A DNA stretch of 64,000 nucleotides from Ipomoea triloba (lineage: Eukaryota > Streptophyta > Magnoliopsida > Solanales > Convolvulaceae). How positions within the stretch are numbered: the first letter of the stretch is position 1; each line of letters starts with the position of its first letter. The notes beneath the pieces were generated by a model that worked only from the letters and a program-made list of their open reading frames with translations, was not told the origin of the DNA and searched no databases. The stretch covers positions 6,164,015 to 6,228,014 of the forward strand of contig NC_044929.1 of NCBI RefSeq assembly GCF_003576645.1. Reading direction: 5' to 3'. The position numbers were made by a program, and so were the translations under genes. This document shows, piece after piece, positions 23,880 to 38,700 of the stretch.

Positions 23880-26780
23880 TTCAAACATTGTAGAGATTCA
23901 AGGCTTATTCTTTTCTGATCTTTCTTTGACCTCTTGGCCAGTAATGAGGGGCGAAAAAACTTTTCAAACTTATGTTTTTTTTTGTTTTTTAATAATAACC
24001 AACTAACCAAGGGCATTTTGGGGAAATTTTTTATTTTTCAAACTTTATGGAGATTAAAGGCTCTTTCTTTTCTAAACTATCTTTACGCACTTGGCCAGTA
24101 ATGAGGGTGCCGAAAAAACTTCTCAAACTTATGTTTTTTTTTAATAATAACTAAGGGCGTTTTGGGAAATTATATATTATTCTAAACAATATGGAAATTC
24201 AAGGTTCATTCTTTTCTAAACGTTCTTTGCTCACTTGGCCAGTAATGAGCGTCCGAAAAAACTTGTCAAACTTATGTTTTTTTTTTATAATAATCAAGGG
24301 TGTTTTGGGAAATTTTTTAGTTTTTTAAACTTTATGGAGATTCAAGGCTCATTCTTTTCTCAACTTTCTTTGCCCACTTGGCTAGTAGTGAGGGCCGAAA
24401 AAACTCGTCAAACTTTTTTTTTTTTTTAAATAATAACCAAGGGCATTTTGAGAATTTTTTATTTTCTCAAACTTTATAGAGATTTAAGGCTCATTCTTTG
24501 CTGAACATTCTTTGCCCACTTGGCCAGTAATGTGGACCGAAAAAACTCTTAAAACTTATGTTTTTTTTAAATAATAATCAATGGTGTTTTGGGAATTTTT
24601 TATTTTTCTAAAGTTTATTGAGATTCAAAGCTCATTCTTTTCTCAACTTTCTTTGCACACTTGGCCAGTAATGAGGGGCCAAAAAAACTCCTCAAACTTA
24701 TGTTTTTTTTTAATAATAACCAAGGGCGTTTTGGGGAATTTTTCTTATTTTTTCAAACATTATGGAGATTCAAGGCTCATTCTTTTCTGAACTTTCTTTG
24801 ACCACTTGGCCAGTAATGAGTGCCGATAAAACTTTTTAAACTTATGTTTTTTTTTTAATAATAACCAAGGGCATTTTGGCAAATCTTTTATTTTTTCAAA
24901 CTTTATGGAGATTCAAGGCTCATTCTTTTCTAAACTTTCTTTGCTCACTTGGCCAGTAATGAGCGTCCGAAAAAAATTGTTAAACTTATGTTTTTTCTTT
25001 AATAATAACCAAGAGCGTTTTGGGAATTTTTTATTTTTCTAAACTTTATGGAGATTCAACGCTCATTCTTATCTCAACTTTCTTTGCCCACTTGGCCAGT
25101 AATGAGTGCCGAAAAAACTCCAAAAACTTAGGTTTTTTTAATAATAACCAAGGGCGTTTTGGGTAATTTTTTTATTTTTTCAAACTTTATGGATATTCAA
25201 AGCTCATTCTTTTCTAAACTTTATGAATATTCAAAGCTCATTCTTTTCTAAACTTTCTTTGCCCACTTGGCCAGTAATAAGAAGCCAAAAAAACTCCTCA
25301 AACTTAAGTTTTTTTTAAATAATAACCAACGGCATTTTGGGGAAAACTTTTATTTTTTCAAACTTTATGGAGATTTAAGGCTCATTCTTTTCTAAACTTT
25401 CTTTGCCCACTTGGCGAGTAATGATGGGCCGAAAAAACTCCTTAAACTTATGTTTTTTTTTTAAAAAATAATAACCAATAGCGTTTTGGGATTTTTTATT
25501 TTTCTAAACTTTATGGAGATTCAAGGCTCATTCTTTTCTCAACTTTTTTTGCCCACTTAGCCAGTAATGAGGGTGCCAAAAAAACTTCTCAAAGTTATGT
25601 TTTTTTTTTAATAATAACCAAGGGCGTTTTGGTTAATTTTTTAATTTTTCAAACTTTATGGATATTCAAATCTCATTCTTTTCTAAACTTTCATTGCCCA
25701 CTTGGCCAGTAATGAGGAGCCAAAAAAACTCCTCAAACTTAAGTTTTTTTTAAATAATATCCAAGGGCATTTTGGGGAACTTTTTATTTTTTCAAACTTT
25801 ATGGAGATTCAAGGCTCATTATTTTCTAAACTTTCTTTGCCCACTTGGCAAGTAATGAGGGCCCGAAAAAACTCCTTAAACTTATGGTTTTTTTTTAGAT
25901 AATAACCAAGAGCGTTTTGGGATTTTTTATTTTTCTAAACTTTATGGAGATTCCAGGGTCATTCTTTTCTCAACTTTCTTTGCCCACTTGGCCAGTAATG
26001 AGAAGCCAAAAAAACTCCTCAAACATAAGTTTTTTTTAAGTAATAACCAAGGGCATTTTGGTGAACTTTTTATTTTTTCAAACTTTATGGAGATTTAAGG
26101 CCTATTCTTTTCTAAACTTTCTTTGCCCTCTTGGCAAGTAATGAGCGGCCGAAAAAACTCATTAAACTTATGTTTTTTAAACAAAAATAATAACCAAGAG
26201 TGTTTTGGGAATTTTTTATTTTTCTAAACTTTATGGAGATTCAAGGCTCATTCTTTTTTCCCAACTTTCTTTGCCCACTTGGCCAGTAATGAGGGCCGAA
26301 TAAACTCCTAAAACTTATGTTTTTTTTAATAATAACCAAGGGCGTTTTCGGGAATTTTTTTATTTTTTCAAACTTTATGGATATTCAAAGTTCATTCATT
26401 TGTAAACTTTCTTTGCCCACTTGGCCAGTAATGAGGGGGGCCCAAAAAACTCTTCATACTTATTTTTTTTTAAATAATAACCAAGGGTGTTTTGGGTAAT
26501 TTTTTTATTTTTTCAAACTTTATGGATATTCAAAGCTCATTCTTTTCTAAACTTTATGGAGATTCTAGGCTCTGTCTTCTCTCAACCTTCGTTGCCCACT
26601 TGGCCAGTAATGAGGGTCCGAAAAAACTCCTCAAACTAATGTTTTACTTTAATAATAACCAAGGGCGTTTTGGGTAATTTTTTTATTTTTTTCACTTTAT
26701 GATATTCAAAGCTCATTCTTTTCTAAACTTTCTTTGCCACTTGGCCAGTAATGAGGAGCCAAAAAAACTCCTTAAACTTA
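23880..26780 (+). repeat. Long-range satellite duplication, second copy (partner 17166-20060)
   Basis: This is the downstream partner of the block at 17166-20060, with the same ordered variants. A further pair at similar distance links 9386-9750 with about 15870-16230, through shared CATATG, TTTTCATAC and CATTCGTTTC variants (offset about 6.49 kb). A multi-kilobase unit has therefore probably been amplified more than once. Confidence 0.78.
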
Positions 26781-29700
26781 AGTTTTTTTTTTAAAACTTT
26801 AATGAGATTAAAGGCTCATTCTTTTCTAAACTTTCTTTGCCCACTTGGCCAGTAGAGAAGAGCCGAAAAAACTTCTCAAACTTATGTTTTCTTTTAAATA
26901 ATAATCAAGGGTGTTTTGGGAAATTTTTTAGTTTTTCAAACTTTATGGAGATTCAAGGCTCATTCTTTTCTCAACTTTCTTTGCCCACTTGGCCAGTAGT
27001 GAGGGCCGAAAAAACTCGTCAAACTTATGTTTTTTTTTTAAATAATAACCAAGGGCATTTTGGGAATTTTTTATTTTTTCAAACTTTATAGATATTTAAG
27101 GCTCATTCTTTTCTGAACTTTCTTTGCCCACTTGGCCAGTAATGAGGACCGAAAAAACTCTTTAAACTTATGTTTTTTTTTAAATAATAATCAAGGTCGT
27201 TTTGGGAATTTTTTATTTTTCTAAATTTTATTGAGATTCAAAGCTCATTCTTTTCTCAACTTTCTTTGCACACTTGGCCAGTAATGAGGGGCCAAAAAAA
27301 CTCCTCAAACTTATGTTTTTTTTGGGAATTTTTTATTTTTTAAAACTTTAATGAGATTAAAGGCTCATTCTTGTCTAAACTTTCTTTGCCCACTTGGCCA
27401 GTAGAGAAGAGCAGAAAAAACTTCTCAAACTTATGTTTTTTTTAAATAATAACCAAGGGTGTTTTAGAAAATTTTTATTCTTTCAAACATTATGGAGATT
27501 CACGGCTCATTCTTTTCTGAACTTTCTTTGACCACTTAGCCCGTAATGAGGGGCCGAAAAAACTTTTCAAACTTATGTTTTTTTAATAATAACCAAGGCA
27601 TTTTCGGGAATTTTTTTTTCAAACTTTATGGAGAGATTCAAGGCTCATTCTTTTCAAAAATTTCTTTGCCCACTTAGCCAGTAATGAATGGCCAAAAAAA
27701 CTCCTTAAACTATGTTTTTTTTTTAAATAATAACCAAGGGCGTTTTGGGAATTTTTATTTTTCTAAACTTTATGGAGATTCACGGCTCATTCTTTTCTCA
27801 ACTTTCTATGCTCACTTGGCTAGTAACGAGTGGCCGAAAAAACTCCTCAAACTTAAGTTTTTTTTTAAAATAATAACCAAGGGCATTTTTGGGAATTATT
27901 TTTTTTCAAACTTCATGGAGATTTAAGCCTCATTCTTTTCTAAAATTCTTTTGCCCACTTGGCCAGTAATGCGGGTCCCAAAAAATTCCTCAAACTTATG
28001 TTTTTTTTAAATAATAACCAAGGGCGTTTTGGCGAATTTTTTTTATTTTTTCAAACATTATGGAGATTCAAGGCTCATTCTTTTCTGAACTTTCTTTGAC
28101 CACTTGGCCAGTAATGAGGGCCGAAAAAACTTTTCAAACTTATATTTTTTTTAATAATAACCAAGGGCATTTTGGGGAATCTTTTATTTTTTCAAACTTT
28201 ATGGAGATTCAAGTCTCATTCTTCTAAAAACTATCTTTGCTCACTTGGCTAGTAATGAGCGTCCGAAAAAAATCGTTAAACTTATGTTTTTTTTTTTAAT
28301 AATAAGCAAGGGTGTTTTTGGAAATTTTTTAGTTTTTCAAACTTTATGGAGATTCAAGGCTCATTCTTTTCTAAACTTTCTTTGCCACTTGGCCAGTAAT
28401 GAGGGCCGAAAAACTCCTTAAACTTATGTTTTTTTTTTAATAATAACCATAGGCGTTTTGGGAAATTTTTTATTTTTCTAAACTTTATGAAAATTCAAGG
28501 CTCATTCTTTTCTCAACTTTCTTTGCCCACTTGGCCAGTAATGAGGGCCGAAAAAACTCCTAAAACTTATGTTTTTTTTTCATAATAACCAAGGGCGTTT
28601 TTCGGAATTTTTTTATTTTTTCAAACTTTATGGATATTCAAAGCTCATTCATATGTAAACTTTCTTTGCCCACTTGGCCAGTAATGAGGGGCCCAAAAAA
28701 CTCTTCAAACTTTTTTTTTTAAATAATAACCAAGGGCGTTTTGGGTAATTTTTTATTTTTTCAAACTTTATGGATATTCAAAGCTCATTCATATGTAAAC
28801 TTTCTTTGCCCACTTGGCCAGTAAAGAGGGCCGAAAAAACTCCTAAAACTTATGTTTTTTTTTCATAATAACCAAGGGCGTTTTTCGGAATTTTTTTATT
28901 TTTTCAAACTTTATGGATATTCAAAGCTCATTCATATGTAAACTTTCTTTGCCCACTTGGCCAGTAATGAGGGGCCCAAAAAACTCTTCAAACTTTTTTT
29001 TTAAATAATAATCAAGGGCGTTTTGGGTAATTTTTTATTTTTTCAAACTTTATAGATTTTCAAAGCTCATTCTTTTCTGAATTTTCTTTGACCACTTGGC
29101 CAGTAATGAGGGCCGAAAAAACTTTTCAAACTTATATTTTTTTTTAATAATAACCAAGGGCATTTTGGTGAATCTTTTATTTTTTCAAACTTTATGGAGA
29201 TTCAAGGCTCATTCTTCTATAAACTTTCTTTGCTCACTTGGCCAGTAATGAGCGTCCGAAAAAAATCATTAAACTTATGTTTTTTTTTTAATCATAAGCA
29301 AGTGTGTTTTGGGAAATTTTTTAGTTTTTCAAACTTTATGGAGATTCAAGGCTCATTCTTTTCTGAACTTTCTTTGCCACTTTGCCAGTAATGAGGGCCG
29401 AAAAACTCCTTAAACTTATGTTTTTTTTTTAATAATAACCATAGGCGTTTTGGGAAATTTTTTATTTTTCTAAACTTTATGGAAATTCAAGGCTCATTCT
29501 ATGAAAACTTTCTTTGCCCCATTTTCCAGTAATGAGGGGCTAAAAAAAACTCCTCAAACATATGTTTTTTTTTAACATAATAACCAAGGGCATTTTGGTG
29601 AATTTTTTATTTTTTCAAAGTTTATGGAGATTAAAAGATCATTCTTTTCTAACCTTTCTTTGCCCACTTGGCCAGTAATGAGGGTCGAAAAAACTCCTCG

Positions 29701-32700
29701 AACTTATGTTTTTTTTTTAATAATAACCAATGGCATTTTGGTGAATTTTTTAATTTTTCAAACTTTATGGATATTCGAAGATCATTCTTTTCTAACCTTT
29801 CTTTGCCCACTTGGCCAGTAATGAGGGCCGAAAAAACTCCTAAAACTTATGTTTTTTTTTAATTATAACCAAGGGCGTTTTGGGGAATTATTTTATTTTT
29901 TCAAAACATTATGGATATTCAAAGCTCATTCATATGTAAACATTCTTTGCCCACTTGGCCAGTAATGAGGGGCCCAAAAAACTCTTCAAACTTTTTTTTT
30001 AGAATAATAATCAATGGCGTTTTGGGTAATTTTTTTATTTTTCCAAACTTTATGGATTTTCAAAGCTCATTCTTTTCTAAACTTTATGGAGATTCAAGGG
30101 TCATTCTTCTCTCAACCTTCTTTGCCCACTTGGCCAGTAATGAGGGTCCAAAAAAACTCCTCAAACTTACGTTTTTTTTTAATAATAACCAAGGGCGTTT
30201 TGGATAATTTTTTAATTTTTTCAAACTTTATGGATATTCAAAGCTCATTCTTTTCTAAACTTTCTTTGCCCACTTGGACAGTAATGAGGAGCCAAAAAAA
30301 CTCCTTAGAATTAATTTTTTTTTTAATAATAACCAAGGGCATTTTGGGGAATTTTTTATTTTTTCAAACTTTATGGAGATTCAAGTCTCATTCTTTTTTA
30401 AACTTTCTTTGCTCACTTGGCCAGTAAAGAGGGTCCGAAAAAACTCGTCAAACTTATTTTTTTTAATAATATCTAATGGCGTTTTGGGAAATTTTTTATT
30501 TTTTCAAACATTATGGAGATTCAAGGTTCATTCTTTTTTGAACTTTCTTTGACCACTTGGCCAGTAATGAGTGCCCAAAAAACTTTCCAAACTTATGTTT
30601 TTTTTTAAATAATAACCAATGGCGTTTTGGGGAATTTTTTATTTTTTAAAACTTTAATGAGATTCAAGGCTCATTCTTTTCTAAACTTCCTTTGCCCACT
30701 TGGCCAGTAAAGAAGAGCCGAAAAAACTTCTTAAACTTATGTTTTTTAAATAATAACCAAGGGCGTTTTTGAAATTTTTTATTTTTCTAAACTTTATGGA
30801 GATTCAAGGCTCGTTTTTCTCTGAACTTTCTTTGCCCACTTGACCAGTAATGAGAGGACTAAAAAATCCTCAAAGTTATGTTTTTTTAAATAATAACCAA
30901 GGCCGTTTTTGGGGAATTTTTTATTTTTTCAAACATTATGGAAATTCAAAGCTCATTCTTTTCTGAACTTTCTTTGACCACTTGGCCAGTAATGAGGGGC
31001 CGAAAAAACTTTTCAAACTTATTTTTTTTTAATAATAACCAAGGCATTTTCGGGAATTTTTTTTTTTTTTCAAACTTTATGGAGATTCAAGGCTCATTCT
31101 TTTCAAAAATTGCTTTGCCCACTTGGCCAGTAATGAATGGCCAAAAAACTCCTTAAACTATGTTTTTTTTTAAAATAATAACCAAGGGCATTTTGGGAAT
31201 TTTTATTTTTCTAAACTTAATTGAGATTCACGGCTCATTCTTTGCTCAACTTTCTCTGCTCACTTGGCCAGTAACGAGGGGCCGAAAAAACTCGTCAAAC
31301 TTATGTTTTTTTTTAAATAATAACCAAGGGCATTTTGGAGAATTATTTTTTTTTTCAAACTTCATGGAGATTTAAGGATCATTCTTTTCTAAAATTCTTT
31401 TGCCCACTTGGGCAGTAATGATGGCCCCAAAAAACTCCTCAAACTTATGTTTTTTTTTTAAATAATAACCAAGGGCATTTTGGGGAATTTTTTTTATTTT
31501 TTCAAACATTAAGAAGAATCAAGGCTCATTATTTTCTGAACTTTCTTTGACTACTTGGCCAGTAATGAGGGGCCCAAAAAACTTCTCAAACTTATGTTTT
31601 TTCTTTAACATAATAACCAAGGGCATTTTGGTGAATTTTTTATTTTTTCAAAGTTTATGTAGATTCAAAGATCATTCTTTTCTAACCTTTCTTCGCCCAC
31701 TTGGCCAGTAATGAGGGACGAAAAAACTCCTCGAACTTATGTTTTTTTTAATAATAACCAAGGGCGTTTTAGATAATTTTTTAATTTTTCAAACTTTATG
31801 GATATTCGAAACTCATTCTTTTCTAAACTTTCTTTGCCAACTTGGCCAGTAATGAGGAGCCAAAAAAACTCCTCAAACTTAAGTTTTTTTTTTTAAATAA
31901 TAACCAAGGCCATTTTGGGGAACTTTTTATTTTTTCAAACTTTATGGAGATTCAAAGCTCATTCTTTTCTAAACTTTCTTTGCCCACTTGGCAAGTAATG
32001 AGGGGCCGAAAAAACCCCTTAAACATATGTTTTTTTTAATAATAACCAACAGCGTTTTGGGAATTTTTTATTTTTCTAAACTTTATGGAGATTCAAGGCT
32101 CATTCTTTTCTCAACTTTCTTTGCCCACTTGGCCAGTAATGAGGGCCGAAAAAACTACTAAAACTTATGTTTTTTTTTAATAATAACCAAGGGCGTTTTG
32201 GAATTTTTTTTATTTTTTCAAACTTTATGGATATTCAAAGCTCATTCATATGTAAACTTTCTTTGCTCACTTGGCCAGGAATGAGAGGCCCAAAAAACTC
32301 TTCAAACTTTTTTTTTTAAATAATAACCAAGGGCGTTTTGGGTAATTTTTTTATTTTTTCAAACTTTATAGATTTTCAAAGCTCATTCTTTTCTAAACTT
32401 TATGGAGATTCAAGGGTCATTCTTCTCTCAACCTTCTTTGCCCACTTGGCCAGTAATGAGGGTCCGAAAAAACTCCTCAAACTCATGTTTTTTTTTAATA
32501 ATAACCAAGGGCATTTTGGGGAATTTTTTATTTTTTCAAACTTTATGGAGATTCAAGGCTCATTCTTTTCTAAACTTTCTTTGCTCACTTAGCCAGTAAT
32601 GAGGGTCCGAAAAAACTGGTCAAACTTATTTTTTTTTTAATAATAACCAAGGGCGTTTTGGGAAATTTTTTTTTTCAAACATTATGAAGATTCAAGACTC

Positions 32701-35700
32701 ATTCTTTTTTGAACTTTCTTTGACCACTTGGGCAGTAATGAGGGGCCCAAATAAATTTTCAAACTTATGTTTTTTTTTAAATAATAACCAAGGGCATTTT
32801 GGGGAATTATTTATTTTTTAAAACTTTATTGATATTTAAGCCTCATTCTTTTCTAAAATTCTTTTGCCTACTTGGCCAGTAATGAGGAGCCAAAAAAACT
32901 CCTAAAACATATCTTTTTTTAAATAATAACCAAGGGCGTTTTTGGAATTTTTTTATTTTTTCAAACTTTATGGACATTCAAAGCTCATTCTTTTGTAAAC
33001 TTTCTTTGCCCATTTTGCAAGTAATGAGGGGCCGAAAAAACTGCTCAAACTTATGTTTTTTTTAAATATTAACCAAGTGTATTTTGGTGAATTATTTATT
33101 TTTTCAAACTTTATTGAGATTTAAGCCTCATTCTTTTCTAAAATTCTTTTGCCTACTTGGCCAGTTATGAGGAGCCAAAAAAACTCCTAAAACATATCTT
33201 TTTTTAAATAATAACCAAGGTCGTTTAGGGAATTTTTTTAGTTTTTCAAACTTTATGGATATTCAAAGCTCATTCTTTTGTAAACTTTATTTGCCTACTT
33301 GGCCAATAATGAGGGCCCAAAAAACTCCTCAAACTTATGTTTTTTTTAATTTTAACCAACAGCGTTTTGGGAATTTTTTATTTTTCTAAACTTTATGGAG
33401 ATTCAAGGCTCATTTTTTTCTTAACTTTCTTTGCCCACTTGGCCAGTAATGAGGGCCGAAAAAACTTCTAAAACTTATGTTTTTTTTTTCATAATAACCA
33501 AGGGCGTTTTTGGGAATTTTTTTATTTTTTCAAACTTTATGGATATTCAAAGCTCATTCATATGTAAACTTTCTTTGCCGACTTGGCCAGTAATGACGGG
33601 CCCAAAAAACTCTTCAAACTTTCTTTTTTTTTTTAAATAATAACAAAGGGCGTTTTGGGTAATTTTTTTATTTTTTCAAACTTTATGGATTTTCAAAGAT
33701 CATTCTTTTCTAAACTTTATGGAGATTCAAGGTCATTCTTCTCTCAACCTTCTTTGCCCACTTGGCCAGTAATGAGAGTCCGAAAAAACTCCTCAAACTT
33801 ATGTTTTTTTTTAATAATAACCAAGGCGTTTTGGGTAATTTTTTTATTTTTTCAAACTTTATGGATATTCAAAGCTCATTCTTTTCAAAACTTTCTTTGC
33901 CCACTTGGCCACTAATGAAGAGCCAAAAAAACTCCTTAAACTTAAGTTTTTTTTTTTTACTAATAACCAAGGGCATTTTGGGGAATTTTTTATTTTTTCA
34001 AACTTTATGGAGATTCAAGTCTCATTCTTTTCTAAACTTTCTTTGCTCCTTTGGCCAGTAATGAGGGTCTGAAAAAACTCGTCAAACTTATTTTTTTTAA
34101 TAATAACGAAGGGCGTTTTGGGAAATTTGTTAATTTTTCAAACATTATAGAGATTCAAGCCTCATTCTTTTTTTAACTTTCTTTGACCACTTGGCCAGTA
34201 ATGAGGGGACCAAAAAACTTCTCAAACTTATGTTTTTTTTTAAATAATAACCAATGGCGTTTTGGGGAATTTTTTATTTTTTAAAACTTTAATGAGATTC
34301 AAGGCTCATTCTTTTCTAAACTTCCTTTGCCTACTTGGCCAGTAAAGAAGAGCCGAAAAAACTTCTCAAACTTATGTTTTTTTTAAATAATAACCAAGGC
34401 GTTTTGGAAATTTTTTATTTTTCTAAACTTTATGAAGATTCAAGGCTCGTTCTTCTCTGAACTTTCTTTGCCCACTTGGCCAGTAATGACGAGACTAAAA
34501 AATTCCTCAAAGTTAAGTTTTTTTGAAATAATAACCAAGGGCATTTTGGGGATTTTTTTTTTCAAACTTCATGGAGATTTAAGGCTCATTCATTTCTAAA
34601 ATTCATTTGCCCACTTGGCCAGTAATGAGGGTCCCAAAAAACTCTTCAAACTTGTGTTTTTTTTTAAATAATAACCAAGGGCGTTTTGGGAAATTTTTTT
34701 TATTTTTTCAAACAATATGGAGATTCAAGGCTCATTCTTTTCTGAACTTTCTTTGACAACTTGGCCAGTAATGAGGAGCCAAAAAAACTCCTCCAACTTA
34801 AGTTTTTTTTTTTAAATAATAACCAAGGCCATTTTGGGGAACTTTTTATTTTTTCAAACTTTATAGAGATTCAAAGCTCATTGTTTTCTAAACTTTCTTT
34901 GTCCACTTGGCAAGTAATGAGGGGTCAAAAAAACTCCTCAAACTTATGTTTTTTTTAATAATAACCAACAGCGTTTTGGGAATTTTTTATTTTTCTAAAC
35001 TATATGGATATTCAAGGCTCATTTTTTTCTCAACTTTCTTTGCCCACTTGGCCAGTAATGAGGGCCGAAAAAACTCCTAAAACTTATGTTTTTTTATTAA
35101 TAATAACCAAGGGCGATTTGGGGAATTTTCTTATTTTTTCAAACTTTATCGATATTCAAAGCTCATTCATATGTAAACTTTCTTTGCCCACTTGACTAGT
35201 AACGAGGGGCCGAATAAACTCCTCAAACTTATGTTTTTTTTTAAATAATAATCAAGGGCATTTTGGGGATTTAATTTTTTTTCAAACTTCATGGAGATTT
35301 AAGTCTCATTATTTTCTAAAATTCTTTTGCCCACTTGGCCAGTAATGAGGGTCCCAAAAAACTCCTCAAACTTATGTTTTTTTTTAAACAATAACCAAGG
35401 GCGTTTTGGGGATTTTTTTTATTTTTTCAAACATTATGGAGATTCAAGGCTCATTCTTTTCTGAACTTTCTTTGACCACTTGGCCAGTAATGAGGGCCGA
35501 AAAAACTTTTCAAACTTATATTTTTTTTAATAATAACCAAGGGCATTTTGAGGAATCTTTTATTTTTTCAAACTTTATGGAGATTCAAGTCTCATTCTTC
35601 TATAAACTATCTTTGCTCACTTGGCTAGTAATGAGCGTCCGAAAAAAATCGTTAAACTTATGTTTTTTTTTTAATAATAAGCAAGGGTGTTTTGGGAAAT

Positions 35701-38700
35701 TTTTTAGTTTTTCAAACTTTATGGAGATTCAAGGCTCATTCTTTTCTAAACTTTCTTTGCCACTTGGCCAGTAATGAGGGCCGAAAAACTCCTTAAACTT
35801 ATGTTTTTTTTTAATAATAACCATAGGCGTTTTGGGAAATTTTTTATTTTTCTAAACTTTATGAAAATTCAAGGCTCTTTCTTTTCTCAACTTTCTTTGC
35901 CCACTTGGCCAGTAATGAGGGCCGAAAAAACTCCTAAACGTTATGTTTTTTTTTAATAATAACCAAGGGCGTTTTGGGGAATTTTTTTATTTTTTCAAAC
36001 TTTATGGATATTCAAAGATCATTCATATGTAAACTTTCTTTGCTCACTTGGCCAGGAATGAGAGGCCCAAAAAACTCTTCAAACTCTTTTTTTTAAATAA
36101 TAATCAAGGGCGTTTTGGATAATTTTTTTATTTTTTCAAACTTTATGGATTTTGAAAGCTCATTCTTTTCTAAATTTTATGGAGATTCAAGGGTCATTCT
36201 TCTCTCAACCTTCTTTGCCCACTTGGCCAGTAATGAGGGTCCGAAAAAACTCCTCAAACTCATTTTTTTTTTAATAATAACCAAGGGCATTTTGGGGAAT
36301 TTTTTATTTTTTCAAACTTTATGGAGATTCAAGGCTCATTCTTTTCTAAACTTTCTTTGCTCACTTGGCCAGTAATTAGGGTCCGAAAAAACTGGTCAAA
36401 CTTTTTTTTTTTTTAATAATAACCAAGGGCATTTTGAGAAATTTTTTATTTTTTCAAACATTATGAAGATTCAAGGCTCATTCTTTTTTGAACTTTCTTT
36501 GACCACTTGGGCAGTAATGAGGGGCCCAAAAAACTTCTCAAACTTATTTTTTTTTTAAATAATAACCAAGGGCGTTTTGCGGAATTTTTTATTTTTTAAA
36601 AACTTTATTGAGATTCAAGCCTCATTCTTTTCTAAACTTCCTTTGCCCACTTGGCTAGTAAAGAGGAGCCCAAAAAACTTCTCAAACTTATGTTTTTTTT
36701 TAAATAATAACCAAGGGCGTTTTGGAAATTTTATATTTTTCTAAACTTTATAGAGATTCAAGGCTCCTTCTTTTCTAAACTTTCTTTGCTCACTTGGCAA
36801 GTAATGAGGGTCCGAAAAACTCGTCAAATTTATTTTTTTTTAATAATAACCAAGGTCGTTTTGGGAAATTTTTTATTTTTTCAAACATTATGTAGATTCA
36901 AGGCTCATTCTTTTTTGAACTTTCTTTGACCACTTGGCCAGTAATGACGGACCTAAAAAATTTCTCAAACTTATGTTTTTTTTTTAAATAATAACCAAGG
37001 GCATTTTGGGCAATTTTTTATTTTTTCAAAGTTTATGGAGATTCAAGGCTCATTCTTTTCTAAACTTTCTTTGCCCACTTGGCCAGTAATGAGGGCCGAA
37101 AAAACTCCTCGAACTTATGTTTTTTTTAATAATAACCAAGGGCGTTTTGGGTAATTTTTTTATTTTTCTAACTTTATGGCTATTCAAAGCTCATTCTTTT
37201 CTAAACTTTCTTTGCCTACTTGGCCAGTAATGAGGAGCCAAAAAAAAACTCCTCAAACTTAAGTTTTTTTTTAAAATAATAACCAAGGGCATTTTGGGGA
37301 ACTTTTTATTTTTTCAAACTTTATGGAGATTCAAGGCTCATTCTTATCTAAACTTTCTTTGCCCACTTGGCCAGTAATGAGGGGCCCAAAAAACTCTTCC
37401 AACTTATGTTTTTTTTTTTAATAATAACCAAGGGCGTTATGGGAAATTTTTAATTTTTCGAAACTTTATGGAAATTCAAGGCTAATTCTTTTCTCAACTT
37501 TCTTTGCCCACTTGGCTAGTAATGAGGGGCCGAAAAAACTTTTCAAACTTATGTTTTTTTTAAATAATAACCAATGGCATTTTGGGGAATTATTTATTTT
37601 TTCAAAACTTTATTGATATTTTAGTCTCATTCTTTTCTAAAATTCTTTTGCCTACTTGGCCAGTAATGAGGAGCCAAAAAAACTCCTAAAACATATCTTT
37701 TTTTAAATAATAACCAAGTGCGTTTTTGGAATTTTTTTATTTTTTCAAACTTTATGGATATTCAAAGCTCATTCTTTTGTAAACTTTCTTTGCCCATTTA
37801 GCCAGTAATGAGGCGCCGAAAAAACTGCTCAAACTTATGTTTTTTTAAATAATAACCAAGGGCATTTTGGGGAATTATTTATTTTTTCAAACTTTATTGA
37901 GATTTAAGCCTCATTCTTTTCTAAAATTCTTTTGCCTATTTGGCCAGTAATGAGGAGCCAAAAAAACTCCTAAAACATATCTCTTTTTAAATAATAACCA
38001 AGGGCGTTTTGAGAATTTTTTTTATTTTTTCAAACTTATGGATATTCAAAGCTCATTCTTTTGTAAACTTTCTTTGCCTACTTGGCCAGTAATGAGGGGC
38101 CCAAAAAACTCCTCAAACTTATGTTTTTTTTAAAATAATAACCAAGGGCGTTTTGGTGAATTCTTTTATTTTTTCAAACATTATGGAGATTCAAGGCTCA
38201 TTCTTTTCTGAACTTTCTTTGACCACATGGCCAGTAATGAGGGCTGAAAAAACTTTTCAAACTTATTTTTTTTTTTAATATTAACCAAGGGCATTTTGGC
38301 GAATCTTTTATTTTTTCAAACTTTATGAGATTCAAGGCTCATTTTTTTCTAAACTTTCTTTGCTCACTTGGCCAGTAATGAACGTCCGAAAAAACTCGTT
38401 AAACTTATGTTTTTTTTTTTTAATAATAACTAAGGGTGTTTTGGGAAATTTTTTAGTTTTTCAAACTTTATGGAGATTCAAGTCTCATTCTTTTCTGAAC
38501 TTTCTTTGCCACTTGGCCAGTAATGAGGGCCGAAAAACTCCTGAAACTTATGTTTTTTTTAATAATAACCATGTGCGTTTTGGGAAATTTTTTATTTTTC
38601 TAAACTTTATGTAAATTCAAGGCTCATTCTTTTCTAAACTTTCTTTGCCCACTTGGCAAGTAATGAGGGGCCGAAAAACTTCTTAAACTTATGTTTTTTT

